Under the pieces are notes generated by a model. That model saw only the letters and a list, made by a program, of their open reading frames with translations. It was not told the origin of the DNA and did no database searches. The position numbers were made by a program, and so were the translations under genes. This document shows positions 1 through 7,664 of a stretch of 64,000 nucleotides of DNA, piece by piece; position 1 is the first letter of the stretch; each line of letters opens with the position of its first letter. This DNA is from Clostridium sp. (GTDB lineage: Bacteria > Bacillota > Dethiobacteria > Dethiobacterales > Dethiobacteraceae), in NCBI GenBank assembly GCA_018335695.1, contig JAGXRV010000074.1:1-64000 (forward strand), read 5' to 3'.

Positions 1-11
1 TCGGTAACAAC

Positions 12-41
12 TTGACAAAGGAGGGCAACTTTATCTACAAT
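12..41 (+). promoter_or_regulatory. Sigma-A promoter of the thi operon
   Basis: TTGACA at 12-17, an 18-nt spacer and TACAAT at 36-41 give a near-consensus vegetative promoter. It lies just upstream of the TPP aptamer, so the riboswitch would be the first part of the transcript. Confidence 0.7.
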
Positions 42-58
42 GTAAGTAATTGAAGAAA

Positions 59-210
59 CCTAGGGGTACTCGCAAGCGCGAGTTGAGAGGCAAGGGCGAT
101 AAACTTGGCCAACTCTTTGAACCTGAGATGGGTAATACCAGCGGAGGGAAGGATCGGGCAGACGGTAAAAATGCCGGCATTTACCGTGGACAGCAGGGTC
201 CACGGTTTTT
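59..210 (+). promoter_or_regulatory. TPP riboswitch (THI element) with intrinsic terminator
   Basis: The conserved THI-box blocks are present in order: a TAGGGGT start near 61, GTTGAGAGG near 83, CTCTTTGAACCTGAGATGGG around 114-132, then TAATACCAGCGGAGGGAAG to about 151. Downstream is a terminator hairpin, CCGTGGAC (184-191) with GTCCACGG (198-205), followed by five T. A competing hairpin (about 162-187) shares the CCGT bases with the terminator stem, so the two are mutually exclusive. The family senses thiamine diphosphate. Here it should stop transcription of thiESGH when the cofactor is plentiful. Confidence 0.92.
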
Positions 211-240
211 ATGTCTTTATTTCAAACCGGAGGGTGAGTT

Positions 241-873
241 ATGAAAAATTTAGATTTGTCTCTATATGTAATCAGCGGGCAATGTTTTACTCCCGATCGG
301 GAATTGCTGAAGGTGATGGAGGATGCTCTGGTTGGTGGCGCCACAGTCATTCAGTTGCGCGAAAAAAATATGACTGTCAGGGAAATGGTGGAAGTTGGCA
401 GCAAACTTCAGGAGCTGGCTCGACGGTATTGCGCCACTTTTATTATTAATGACCATGTAGATGTTGCTTTAGCGATTGATGCTGACGGAGTACATCTTGG
501 TCAGGATGATCTGCCTGTTAGCGAAGCTCGGGCAAAACTCGGGTCTAAAAAAATCATCGGTCTTTCCACTCATTCTTTGGAACAGGCACTGGCGGCCGCC
601 GCTTTGCCGCTTGACTATCTGGGTGTTGGTCCGGTTTTTACTACACCCACCAAACCTGAAGCGCTGCCGGTAGGCTTGGAGTTGGTTGCGAATGTGTCAC
701 GCCGGTTAACAGTCCCTTTTGTGGCTATCGGGGGGATTGATGAAACCAATCTTGAACAGGTTCTTGACGCCGGTGCCAGCAATGTCGCAGTTATTAGGGC
801 GGTTGTAGCCGCCGAAGATGTTGTGGGAGCAGCAAGAAGGTTTAAGGCGCGTATTGCGGCAAAAAAAGCGTAA
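241..873 (+). CDS. thiE: Thiamine-phosphate synthase ThiE
   Basis: Joins HMP-pyrophosphate and the thiazole carboxylate phosphate to give thiamine monophosphate in the cytosol. The 210-residue protein has the usual length and TIM-barrel motifs: QLREK (38-42), IINDHVD with the Asn70-Asp71 pair, HLGQDDLP (85-92), the diphosphate-binding segment GPVFTTPTK (130-138) and FVAIGGI near 166. The ATG follows GGAGGG with good spacing. It is the first gene after the TPP riboswitch and heads the thiazole operon thiE-thiS-thiG-thiH, so it should be repressed by thiamine diphosphate. Confidence 0.95.
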   Translation: MKNLDLSLYVISGQCFTPDRELLKVMEDALVGGATVIQLREKNMTVREMVEVGSKLQELARRYCATFIINDHVDVALAIDADGVHLGQDDLPVSEARAKLGSKKIIGLSTHSLEQALAAAALPLDYLGVGPVFTTPTKPEALPVGLELVANVSRRLTVPFVAIGGIDETNLEQVLDAGASNVAVIRAVVAAEDVVGAARRFKARIAAKKA

Positions 874-953
874 GTTAAGCGGGTGTTTTCCGGACTGCCT
901 GGACATACGGCAGTTAAGGGTCTTTCAGCGCAAAAAGCAAGGAGGAAACAGAG

Positions 954-1157
954 ATGGTTTGCGTAAAAGTTAACGGCCGGCAGGAAAAAGTGCCGGAGAA
1001 TTGTACAATAAAACAGTTATTAAGCCAAAAGGAGCTTGACGCATCCTATGTGGTAGTGCAGTTAAACTTTGAGATTATCGAGCGTTCTTTATTGTCGGAA
1101 ACCATCTTAAACGAAGGAGACCAACTTGAAATTTTGAAATTTTTGGGAGGTGGTTGA
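954..1157 (+). CDS. thiS: Sulfur carrier protein ThiS
   Basis: A 67-residue ubiquitin-fold protein ending in Gly-Gly-Gly. The C-terminal Gly-Gly is the end that is adenylated and then thiocarboxylated to carry sulfur to ThiG. The start AATGGTTTGCGTAAA-type context follows AAGGAGG at 941-947. The gene runs directly into thiG. No ThiF-type adenylating enzyme lies in this operon, so activation must come from a gene outside the window. Confidence 0.9.
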   Translation: MVCVKVNGRQEKVPENCTIKQLLSQKELDASYVVVQLNFEIIERSLLSETILNEGDQLEILKFLGGG

Positions 1158-1159
1158 GC

Positions 1160-1927
1160 TTGGCTAAAGATTTGCTAACAATCGGTAATTCCTCAATCTC
1201 AAGCAGATTATTCCTTGGCACAGGCAAAATTCCGCTGCCAAAAATGAAGCAGGTAATTGAGGCTGCCGGGACGCAGGTTGTGACTGTCGCTTTGCGTCGT
1301 GTTGACTTTGATCAGCGCGAGGAAAATATTTTAGATTTTATTCCAGACGGAACGATTGTCATGCCTAATACTTCAGGCGCACGTACAGCCGCAGAGGCTA
1401 TCCGGCTGGCTCACATTGCCAGAGCTGGCGGCTGCGGCGACTGGGTGAAAATCGAAGTGATCTCCGATCAAAAATATCTGTTGCCCGATAATTACGAAAC
1501 TTTAAAAGCCACCGAACAATTGGTGAAGGATGGGTTTACCGTGCTTCCGTATATGTCGCCTGATTTGATGGTGGCAAAATCGCTGGAAGCGGTTGGGGCA
1601 GCGGCTGTGATGCCACTAGGGGCACCAATCGGCACCAACCGAGGCTTAAAATTGAAGGAGCTTATCAATATTATCATTGAAGAGTGTCATGTGCCGGTAA
1701 TAGTGGATGCCGGAATCGGCAGACCGAGCCATGCGGCGGAGGCAATGGAAATGGGGGCATCGGCAGTATTGTTAAACACTGCTATTGCCACAGCCGATGA
1801 TGCGGTAGCGATGGCACGGGCGTTTCGCTTAGCGGTAGAGTCGGGGAGATTAGCTTATTTGGCGGGAATGGGTGGGGAAACGAGTTATGCCCGTGCCAGT
1901 TCACCTTTGACCGGTTTTCTTGATTAA
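1160..1927 (+). CDS. thiG: Thiazole synthase ThiG
   Basis: Condenses 1-deoxyxylulose 5-phosphate, dehydroglycine and ThiS thiocarboxylate to the thiazole phosphate. The 255-residue TIM barrel has the Schiff-base lysine in DWVKIEV (about residue 97), and the phosphate-binding segments PIGTNRG and GIGRPSHA are visible. Two TTG codons could start it, at 1154 (overlapping the thiS stop) and at 1160. The GGGAGG at 1145-1150 is only 3 nt from the first but 9 nt from the second, so 1160 is preferred. It is probably translationally coupled to thiS. Confidence 0.93.
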   Translation: MAKDLLTIGNSSISSRLFLGTGKIPLPKMKQVIEAAGTQVVTVALRRVDFDQREENILDFIPDGTIVMPNTSGARTAAEAIRLAHIARAGGCGDWVKIEVISDQKYLLPDNYETLKATEQLVKDGFTVLPYMSPDLMVAKSLEAVGAAAVMPLGAPIGTNRGLKLKELINIIIEECHVPVIVDAGIGRPSHAAEAMEMGASAVLLNTAIATADDAVAMARAFRLAVESGRLAYLAGMGGETSYARASSPLTGFLD

Positions 1928-1939
1928 GGTGGTGTTCTG

Positions 1940-3073
1940 ATGAGTTTTGCACAGTACATGGAGCGTTATGACCGGCAGGAATTTTGGCAGGGACTTGAAT
2001 CAACAGATAGCAGTAAGGCAAGGATGCTCCTGGCTAAGGAAAGCATCTCTCCCGCAGATTTCCTCTTGCTCCTTTCTCCTGCGGCGGAAACTTTGCTTGA
2101 GCCCATGGCTCAAAAAGCCAGGCTGTTGACTATTAAGCATTTTGGTCGGAATATCTTGCTTTATACACCGCTTTATCTGAGCAATTACTGTATCAATCAG
2201 TGTCTTTATTGCCAATTTCACGCCGGGAAGCAGATTGTTCGGGAGCAGTTGAGCATTGACGAAGTGGAAGCCGAAGGCAAAAGTATTGCTGCCACAGGCA
2301 TTAGACATTTGCTCCTTTTAACCGGGGAGTCCTGTACTCACGCTACTACCGCTTATCTGTCAGACTGTCTTCGGATACTTCAGCCTTATTTCGCATCCCT
2401 TGGTCTTGAGATTTATACTTTAAGTGTCGAAGAGTATGCGCAGATGATTCAGTCAGGGGCAGAGAGTCTTACTCTTTACCAAGAAACTTACCGGCAGGAG
2501 AGTTATGCCAAGCTTCATCTTGCCGGTCCGAAGCGTGACTATTTCAATCGTTTGCACGCAGCGGAAAGAGCCTGCCAAGCCGGGATGCGTCGGATTAACA
2601 TCGGAGCCTTATTTGGGCTTGCCCCTTGGCGGCAGGAAGCTTTTTGGGCAGGTTTGCACGCTTATTATTTGCAAAAGCAATACCCTGCGACTGAAATTGC
2701 TATCTCTCTGCCAAGGGTTCGTGCAAGTCATGAGGGCTTTAGCGTTCCCTGCCCGGTAAATGATAAAGAATTGGTGCAGATTCTCTTGGCTTTTCGTCTT
2801 TTCTTGCCCCAAGCCGGCATTACTATCTCTACCCGTGAACGTGCGCAGTTGCGTGATCATCTTTTGCCTTTAGGTGTAACTACCATGTCAGTAGGTTCAA
2901 AAACTACGGTAGGCGGTTATTTTGCCGCAGAAAAAAAAGGCAATCAGCAGTTTCCCGTTGCTGATGAGCGGGGAATAGGGGAAATAAAAGAAATGATTAG
3001 GCGGCAGGGCTATCAGCCGGTAATGAAAGACTGGCCACATGGAGTCAAGGCGATGCCTGCGGGCGGTGCTTAA
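1940..3073 (+). CDS. thiH: 2-Iminoacetate (dehydroglycine) synthase ThiH, radical SAM
   Basis: Cleaves tyrosine with S-adenosylmethionine to supply dehydroglycine to ThiG. This is the oxygen-sensitive route used by anaerobes, as opposed to ThiO of aerobes. The radical-SAM CxxxCxxC motif is Cys84, Cys88 and Cys91. The length of 377 residues fits ThiH rather than the longer HydG, and the HydG C-terminal CxxC cluster-binding tail is absent. It lies 12 nt after thiG with GGTGG before the ATG and is the last gene of the operon. Confidence 0.93.
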   Translation: MSFAQYMERYDRQEFWQGLESTDSSKARMLLAKESISPADFLLLLSPAAETLLEPMAQKARLLTIKHFGRNILLYTPLYLSNYCINQCLYCQFHAGKQIVREQLSIDEVEAEGKSIAATGIRHLLLLTGESCTHATTAYLSDCLRILQPYFASLGLEIYTLSVEEYAQMIQSGAESLTLYQETYRQESYAKLHLAGPKRDYFNRLHAAERACQAGMRRINIGALFGLAPWRQEAFWAGLHAYYLQKQYPATEIAISLPRVRASHEGFSVPCPVNDKELVQILLAFRLFLPQAGITISTRERAQLRDHLLPLGVTTMSVGSKTTVGGYFAAEKKGNQQFPVADERGIGEIKEMIRRQGYQPVMKDWPHGVKAMPAGGA

Positions 3074-3091
3074 AAAAAAGAGGCTAAAAAC

Positions 3092-3120
3092 TTGATTTTA
3101 CAAGGAGAATGTGTTACTAT
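3092..3120 (+). promoter_or_regulatory. Promoter of tRNA-Arg
   Basis: TTGATT (3092-3097), a 17-nt spacer and TACTAT (3115-3120) end 8 nt before the first base of the tRNA. This fits a dedicated stable-RNA promoter between thiH and the tRNA. Confidence 0.6.
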
Positions 3121-3128
3121 CTCTTTAC

Positions 3129-3205
3129 GCGCCCGTAGCTCAGTCGGATAGAGTAACTGACTACGAATCAGGAGGTCGGAGGTTCGAATCCTCCCGGGCG
3201 CGCCA
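3129..3205 (+). tRNA. tRNA-Arg(ACG)
   Basis: A 77-nt cloverleaf. The acceptor GCGCCCG (3129-3135) pairs fully with CGGGCGC (3195-3201), then comes discriminator G and an encoded CCA. The T stem GGAGG/CCTCC around TTCGAAT is perfect. The anticodon loop is CTACGAA, anticodon ACG, which is normally edited to ICG by TadA; tadA itself lies 2 kb downstream. The outermost anticodon-stem pair is an A/G mismatch. Confidence 0.95.
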
Positions 3206-3736
3206 TTTAGAAAAGCTTGAACCATGAGAGCTTTTTGCCCTTGTGGTTTTTTCGTGCGCTTGACTTGGCGTAAAAATTATTGCTACATGTTCATCCTGCT
3301 GATAGAATGTTTTAAGAGTGAAGGGAGGTTGCCCAATGTTAAAAAAGTTTCAATTGCATGATGGTTCTTAGGTCATTGACTTATTGGGTGTTTTATGGTA
3401 AGTTGGCGTAGGCGGTAACATCCCTGAATCGTTTTGGTTTTACCCAAACCCATTATGCCACAATCGCGCTGGGTACCGCTGTTGGAACTACTTTTGCCAT
3501 GGTTAGGAGGTGATAGTGTGGACGCCGATCCTAGTAGTTTATCAGGCAATTTCAAAGAACCGAACAGAACTATTGGGAAGGGCATGCACTATTACCTCAT
3601 TGAGTCAGCTTGGATTTGATTATAATTCACTTGGTCATTCCTTCTGCCACTTAATGGGCTTACGTATTGCTGTCTGTTTCCTTTATGTTCTGATGCGGAA
3701 AGGAAAAATGGCGCAATATGTTCAAGTCTTTTTTAT
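3206..3736. other. Gene-free stretch, possibly a decayed membrane-protein gene
   Basis: About 530 bases lie between the tRNA and mgtE with no convincing gene. Translation around 3430-3500 and 3510-3740 gives two membrane-like pieces in different frames (GFTQTHYATIALGTAVGTTF and a later stretch with GLRIAVCFLYVLM), separated by stops. This looks like the frameshifted remains of a transporter-type gene, but I do not recognise the family and the pieces could be chance. No riboswitch was recognised ahead of mgtE. Confidence 0.3.
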
Positions 3737-3754
3737 TTGACAGGAGGTTTCATC

Positions 3755-5095
3755 ATGACATTAAAAGAACTTACGAAGCTCTCATCAATGAAGGATTACG
3801 CAACCCTTAAAAACGTATTATCAGAGATGTTTGCTGCCGATATTGCAGAGCTTCTGGAACACACTGATGATAAAAACTCAATCCTCGCTTTCCGTCTTCT
3901 TTCAAAGGATATGGCCGTTGATGTTTTCGCGCACTTGTCGACTGAAAAACAATCTGCAATTTCCAAGCTTACCAACGAAGATGAACTGTCTGAAATAGTA
4001 AACGGATTGTTTTTCGACGATAAAATTGACTTTCTAGAGGAAATGCCGGCTAATCTAGTTAAGAAGATACTCAAAAATTCTACCGAAACCGAAAGAAAGC
4101 TTGTTAACCAATTCCTGAAATACCCCAATAACTCCGCAGGCTCTTTGATGACCATTGAGTTCGTTGATTTAAATAAACAGATGACTGTGGCACAGGCATT
4201 CGAAAGAATACGTACAACTGCTCTCGATAAGGAAACAATATATACCTGCTATTGCGTTGATTCACACAGAAAGCTTGAAGGATCGGTATCACTCAAAGAT
4301 CTTATCATGGCCTCACCGGAAACTGTAATTGAAGATATTATGCGCAAAGAGTTAGTATCGGTAAATACTCATGAAGATCAGGAATATATTGCTTCTGTGT
4401 TCAAAAAATACGATTTATTGAGCCTGCCGGTGGTAGACCATGAACGTAGATTAGTTGGAATAATCACCGTAGATGATGTGGTCAAGGTGATTGAGAAAGA
4501 AAATACCGAGGACTTTTATCTGATGGCGGCAGTTCACGGCACTACCATGAAGGATAAATTGTTGCAGGTTTCTGTGCTTAACGCCATACGCTTCCGCCTC
4601 CCGTGGCTTATCATAACTCTTTTTGGCGGACTGCTTGCGGGCGGCGTTATCGGAGTTTTCGAGGAAGCGTTGACTGCCGTCATTGTGCTGGCGATGTTTA
4701 TACCGGTAATTATGGATATGGGTGGCGATGTAGGTATTCAGACTTCGACGATTGTCATCAGGGGTCTGGCAACCGGAGATATCAATAATAAGAATGTTTG
4801 GAAATGTCTTATGCGAGAAGTAGTAATCGGGATAACGATGGGTGTCATTTGTGGTGTTGTAATTGGCGCAGCGGGTCAACTATGGCAGGGTGTACCCATG
4901 ATAGGCGTAGCCGTAGGCGGCGCTATGATTGCCACTATTACCGTGTCATCTTTTGTTGGTGCTTTTATGCCTGTAATATTTGATCGTTTCGGGGTTGATC
5001 CCGCCGTTGTGTCAGCACCGCTTATAACTACCATAAAAGACATCACCGGTCTTGTTATTTATTTCGGCATTGCAACTTTGGTCATGGGAATATAG
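3755..5095 (+). CDS. mgtE: Magnesium transporter MgtE
   Basis: Membrane Mg2+ channel gated by cytosolic magnesium. The 446-residue protein shows the family order: an acidic helical MgtE-N domain (about 1-125, with FAADIAELLEH), a CBS pair (about 130-250, with SLMTIEFVDL and LPVVDHERRLVGIITVDDV) and a C-terminal five-helix channel domain (about 280-446) containing RLPWLIITLFGGLLAG and MDMGGDVGIQ. ATG 3755 is chosen because GGAGG at 3743-3747 is well placed; an upstream in-frame TTG at 3737 lacks a ribosome site. It is monocistronic. Confidence 0.93.
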   Translation: MTLKELTKLSSMKDYATLKNVLSEMFAADIAELLEHTDDKNSILAFRLLSKDMAVDVFAHLSTEKQSAISKLTNEDELSEIVNGLFFDDKIDFLEEMPANLVKKILKNSTETERKLVNQFLKYPNNSAGSLMTIEFVDLNKQMTVAQAFERIRTTALDKETIYTCYCVDSHRKLEGSVSLKDLIMASPETVIEDIMRKELVSVNTHEDQEYIASVFKKYDLLSLPVVDHERRLVGIITVDDVVKVIEKENTEDFYLMAAVHGTTMKDKLLQVSVLNAIRFRLPWLIITLFGGLLAGGVIGVFEEALTAVIVLAMFIPVIMDMGGDVGIQTSTIVIRGLATGDINNKNVWKCLMREVVIGITMGVICGVVIGAAGQLWQGVPMIGVAVGGAMIATITVSSFVGAFMPVIFDRFGVDPAVVSAPLITTIKDITGLVIYFGIATLVMGI

Positions 5096-5184
5096 GGGAA
5101 ATTAAAAGGCAAGGTGTGTAATTCTGTTCTCGGCGGTCTAGGCAAGTTTGATTGCAGGCTATGCACAGGGATTAATGTAAATGC

Positions 5185-5214
5185 TTGACTAAGTCTGTGA
5201 GCTTGGGATATACT
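5185..5214 (+). promoter_or_regulatory. Promoter upstream of the tadA leader
   Basis: TTGACT (5185-5190), an 18-nt spacer and TATACT (5209-5214). The first gene downstream is tadA, but a terminator-like hairpin lies between. Confidence 0.55.
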
Positions 5215-5294
5215 GTTTGTGGTTGGCTATGTAGTTATGCTCTTCTTTTTTCGCAGGCTCGGTTTGCGCTGTTTGCCGGTTGTTTCGGCAGCTA

Positions 5295-5325
5295 AAAATG
5301 CCAATGCTTAACGCATTGGCATTTT
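5295..5325 (+). terminator. Hairpin with short T run before tadA
   Basis: AAAATGCCAATGC pairs perfectly with GCATTGGCATTTT around a 5-nt loop. It could end the leader transcript begun near 5220 or act as an attenuator of tadA. Confidence 0.7.
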
Positions 5326-5353
5326 ATCAATGATGCGGTTGAGAGTGATAAGC

Positions 5354-5803
5354 TTGACAGACCAGGAATTTATGCACGAGGCACTCTTCGAGGCCCGTAA
5401 AGCTTTTGATAAAGGAGAGGTGCCAATCGGCGCGGTACTTGTTCTTGACAGACAAATCATAGCTCGGGGTCATAATTTGCGTGAGGAACATGCAGATCCC
5501 ACAGCTCATGCTGAGGTTGTAGCTTTGCGGGAAGCGGCAAGAAGGCTTGGGGGCTGGCGACTGTCAAATACTACGCTCTACGTCACTATCGAACCTTGCC
5601 CTATGTGTGCCGGCGCTTTGGTTCAGGCACGGGTATCCCGACTTGTTTACGGTGCCTTGGATTTAAAAGCGGGTGCTGTTCATTCTCTTTATGCTATTAC
5701 TGAAGATGATCGTTTAAATCATCGGCTTGAAGTTACAGGCGGTATTTTGGCCGAAGAGGCTGCCAAGCTGATGCAGCAATTTTTCCGGAGCCGTCGTAAG
5801 TAG
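5354..5803 (+). CDS. tadA: tRNA-specific adenosine deaminase TadA
   Basis: Converts A34 to inosine in tRNA-Arg(ACG), whose gene lies upstream. The zinc-dependent cytidine-deaminase fold is shown by AHAEV (zinc His52, catalytic Glu54) and PCPMCAGAL (zinc Cys82 and Cys85). From TTG 5354 the protein has 149 residues, the usual size. In-frame ATGs at 5330 and 5333 directly abut the hairpin and have no ribosome site, so TTG with GAGAGTG upstream is preferred, though not with certainty. Confidence 0.92.
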   Translation: MTDQEFMHEALFEARKAFDKGEVPIGAVLVLDRQIIARGHNLREEHADPTAHAEVVALREAARRLGGWRLSNTTLYVTIEPCPMCAGALVQARVSRLVYGALDLKAGAVHSLYAITEDDRLNHRLEVTGGILAEEAAKLMQQFFRSRRK

Positions 5804-5867
5804 CAGAAAGTTTATAATTTCAGTTTTTTGGAAAGCGTTTTTCTGCTTCGGCAGTCAAACTATATAC

Positions 5868-5956
5868 GGAGGGGTATCGAAGTGGTCATAACGGGGCTGA
5901 CTCGAAATCAGTTTGCGAGCAATCGCACGCGGGTTCGAATCCCGCCCCCTCCGCCA
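5868..5956 (+). tRNA. tRNA-Ser(CGA)
   Basis: An 89-nt class II tRNA. GGAGGGG (5868-5874) pairs with CCCCTCC (5946-5952), followed by G and CCA. The anticodon stem-loop CTGA-CTCGAAA-TCAG gives anticodon CGA for UCG. A long variable arm (GCGAGCAATCGC) and a perfect T stem CGGG/CCCG are present. Confidence 0.96.
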
Positions 5957-5989
5957 TTTTGGGGCTTTTAGCCCCACCAGCAATCCAAG

Positions 5990-6018
5990 GCCTGTTAAAT
6001 ATACGACAGGCTTTTTTT
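5990..6018 (+). terminator. Terminator after tRNA-Ser(CGA)
   Basis: GCCTGT (5990-5995) pairs with ACAGGC (6006-6011), followed by seven T. Confidence 0.8.
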
Positions 6019-6049
6019 GTGCGCGCGCGGTATGCGCGACCTTGTGGAG

Positions 6050-6172
6050 AACACTAATTTACCGACAAATATAATTTTTTGTCGGTAAATTAGTGTTGAC
6101 ATCACCCCATGCTCTTTGTTATAATAACGCCAAAATACCGACGTTTGTATGTTTTTGTCGGTGATTTAGTGG
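6050..6172 (+). promoter_or_regulatory. Promoter with operator repeats for the abiEi-like gene
   Basis: A perfect inverted repeat with 20-bp arms (6050-6069 and 6078-6097) ends on the -35 box TTGACA (6096-6101). An 18-nt spacer leads to TATAAT (6120-6125). Downstream of the start, TACCGAC (6136-6142) and GTCGGTGATTTAGTG (6157-6171) repeat the right arm with few changes. The arrangement fits autorepression by the winged-helix protein encoded next. Confidence 0.85.
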
Positions 6173-6180
6173 TGATTCAA

Positions 6181-6774
6181 ATGGATAAAAATGAACTTAA
6201 AAAAGTATTTGAAAGCAACAACGGGGTGCTTAAAACCTCGCAGCTTTCTTCGCTTAAAATCGACTCCACGGATATAAAGCGTCTGATCAAAAACGGAGTT
6301 ATTGAAAAAATCAAGACAGGGTATTATCGTTTTCCATCGGACGATCTAGACGAAGCGGCCATTGTTGCCCGCCTCTTTCCTGATGGTGTGCTCTGGCTTA
6401 ATACCGCTCTTTTCTATTATGGATACAGCGACAGGACGCCAATGCAATGGGATATCATCATAAGTAAAAATGCTTCCCGCTCCCGGTTCAAAATGGATTA
6501 TCCTCATGTAAACCCGTTCTTTGTAACACCGGAGCGCCTCTCTTACGGTGTAACCACTATAGAGATTGATGGTTGTATTATGAAAATCTTTGACCGGGAC
6601 AGGCTTATTTGCGAGTGCCTCAAATACGAATCTGACATGGATAAGGAAACTTTTAATAAAGCGGTTCAGGCATACCTCACTGATCCAAAAAAAAATATTA
6701 AGAACCTTCTGGCTTATGCCAAGCGCAGAAAAGCGACAAAGCGGATGTATGATGTTATAGGGGTGTGGCTGTGA
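6181..6774 (+). CDS. AbiEi-like antitoxin / transcriptional repressor
   Basis: A 197-residue protein with an N-terminal winged-helix domain (about 1-50; LKTSQLSSLKIDSTDIKRL then NGVIEKIKTGYYRF), as in the AbiEi_4/type IV antitoxin family, followed by the family's C-terminal domain with FDRDRLICECLKY. AbiEi proteins repress their own promoter by binding inverted repeats and counter the nucleotidyltransferase toxin AbiEii. ATG 6181 is chosen since the DNA-binding domain starts there; the upstream reading frame runs through the operator. Its stop overlaps the GTG of a truncated abiEii. The gene lies in a small island after tRNA-Ser. Confidence 0.82.
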   Translation: MDKNELKKVFESNNGVLKTSQLSSLKIDSTDIKRLIKNGVIEKIKTGYYRFPSDDLDEAAIVARLFPDGVLWLNTALFYYGYSDRTPMQWDIIISKNASRSRFKMDYPHVNPFFVTPERLSYGVTTIEIDGCIMKIFDRDRLICECLKYESDMDKETFNKAVQAYLTDPKKNIKNLLAYAKRRKATKRMYDVIGVWL

Positions 6775-6821
6775 TAGATATAGGTGCTTCAGTAATTGCA
6801 AGGAGGTTGGATAATGGGTAA
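6771..6821 (+). pseudogene. Stump of an abiEii-type toxin gene
   Basis: A GTG overlapping the stop of the antitoxin gene (GTGA) opens a frame reading VIDIGASVIARRLDNG, then TAA. The start IDIGASVIARL is typical of the N-terminus of AbiEii-family nucleotidyltransferases from Bacillota, as I recall them. The rest of the roughly 250-300 residue toxin is missing. The overlap is what a translationally coupled abiEi-abiEii pair would have. The stump also contains the AAGGAGG ribosome site of the following HNH gene. Confidence 0.55.
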
Positions 6822-7359
6822 GCGAAATTCTTTAACTCAGCAGCTTGGCGTTGGCAAAGGCAGATTTAAGAAAGCTATACTTGATGGCTTGCTTTTATCC
6901 AATAACGATCCTTCGGCTTATGAATATAGTTTCAAGCAATTCAATAACTGCTGTGCGTATTGCGGAATGAGTGGCGATACAATTCAGTTATCGGCGGATC
7001 ACTTGATACCATCATCAAAAGGTGGTCGATTCATTAAGGGCAATATTATCCCTGCCTGTCAAAAATGCAATTCTCTCAGGCGTGATTTAACTCTTGAGGA
7101 ATTTGTTTCGGATAAATCCGTTTTAGAGAAAATCAAACATTTTCAAAGTCTACATAAAATATCTCAATCGGAAATAAACCTTGGCAACGAATTAGGCGAA
7201 AACGGCAAAATGATACTTAAGCAGCTTGATATGGCTCTGATCTTACTTCGTGATGTTGCAAGAAATGCTATCCGAGCAAATGAAACAAACAAGGAAATTC
7301 CGCTTAAAGAATGGGTCGATGAGCTAAAAGAAATAACTAAAAAGTACGGACTCATATAA
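6814..7359 (+). CDS. HNH endonuclease
   Basis: A 181-residue protein with an HNH nuclease core. CAYC (Cys47, Cys50) forms the first zinc knuckle half, SADHLIPSSKGG carries the catalytic His63, Asn77 lies in KGNIIPAC, and the second knuckle is CQKCN (Cys82, Cys85, Asn86). The flanking helices do not match a restriction or homing family I can name. ATG 6814 follows GGAGG at 6802-6806. It sits where the abiEii toxin would be expected and shares the antitoxin's transcript, so it may be a replacement effector or simply a mobile nuclease. Confidence 0.85.
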   Translation: MGKRNSLTQQLGVGKGRFKKAILDGLLLSNNDPSAYEYSFKQFNNCCAYCGMSGDTIQLSADHLIPSSKGGRFIKGNIIPACQKCNSLRRDLTLEEFVSDKSVLEKIKHFQSLHKISQSEINLGNELGENGKMILKQLDMALILLRDVARNAIRANETNKEIPLKEWVDELKEITKKYGLI

Positions 7360-7664
7360 CCAACGTTACTACTACAGCGACATGGAGCATAACACCATGC
7401 CTTTTTTTGATTTATATTTTTTGCGCAGCTTGTGTAAATAAGGGAGTATGCGTAGACGATAAAGCAAAATTTTAATTTAAGCACATAATCCTTGTAACAA
7501 TAAGCATTTTGTGCCATTATTAAAATGCAAGAGAGGCTTTGTCGGGTTTGAAGAGGAAACATTTTGGAAAATTAGTACATCGTAAAATTCTGCCACGTGC
7601 ATTACGTGATTTGGTCGACCTATTTGAATAGACACTGTGTTCAAAAGGGAAGGGGTTGGGGATT
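7360..7664. other. Intergenic stretch after the HNH gene
   Basis: About 300 bases, mostly AT-rich. A short open frame from a TTG near 7549 (LKRKHFGKLVHRKILPRALRDLVDLFE) ends at 7632; it lacks a ribosome site and a recognisable family. No clear terminator or RNA is seen. It marks the right edge of the island. Confidence 0.4.

Noticed and set aside
3510-3740. Frame of 76 codons with hydrophobic stretches upstream of mgtE.
   Set aside because: No good start, frame breaks around it and no family recognised; described only as a possible relic.
7549-7632. Short basic peptide frame LKRKHFGKLVHRK... before the yajQ-like gene.
   Set aside because: No ribosome site and too short to judge.
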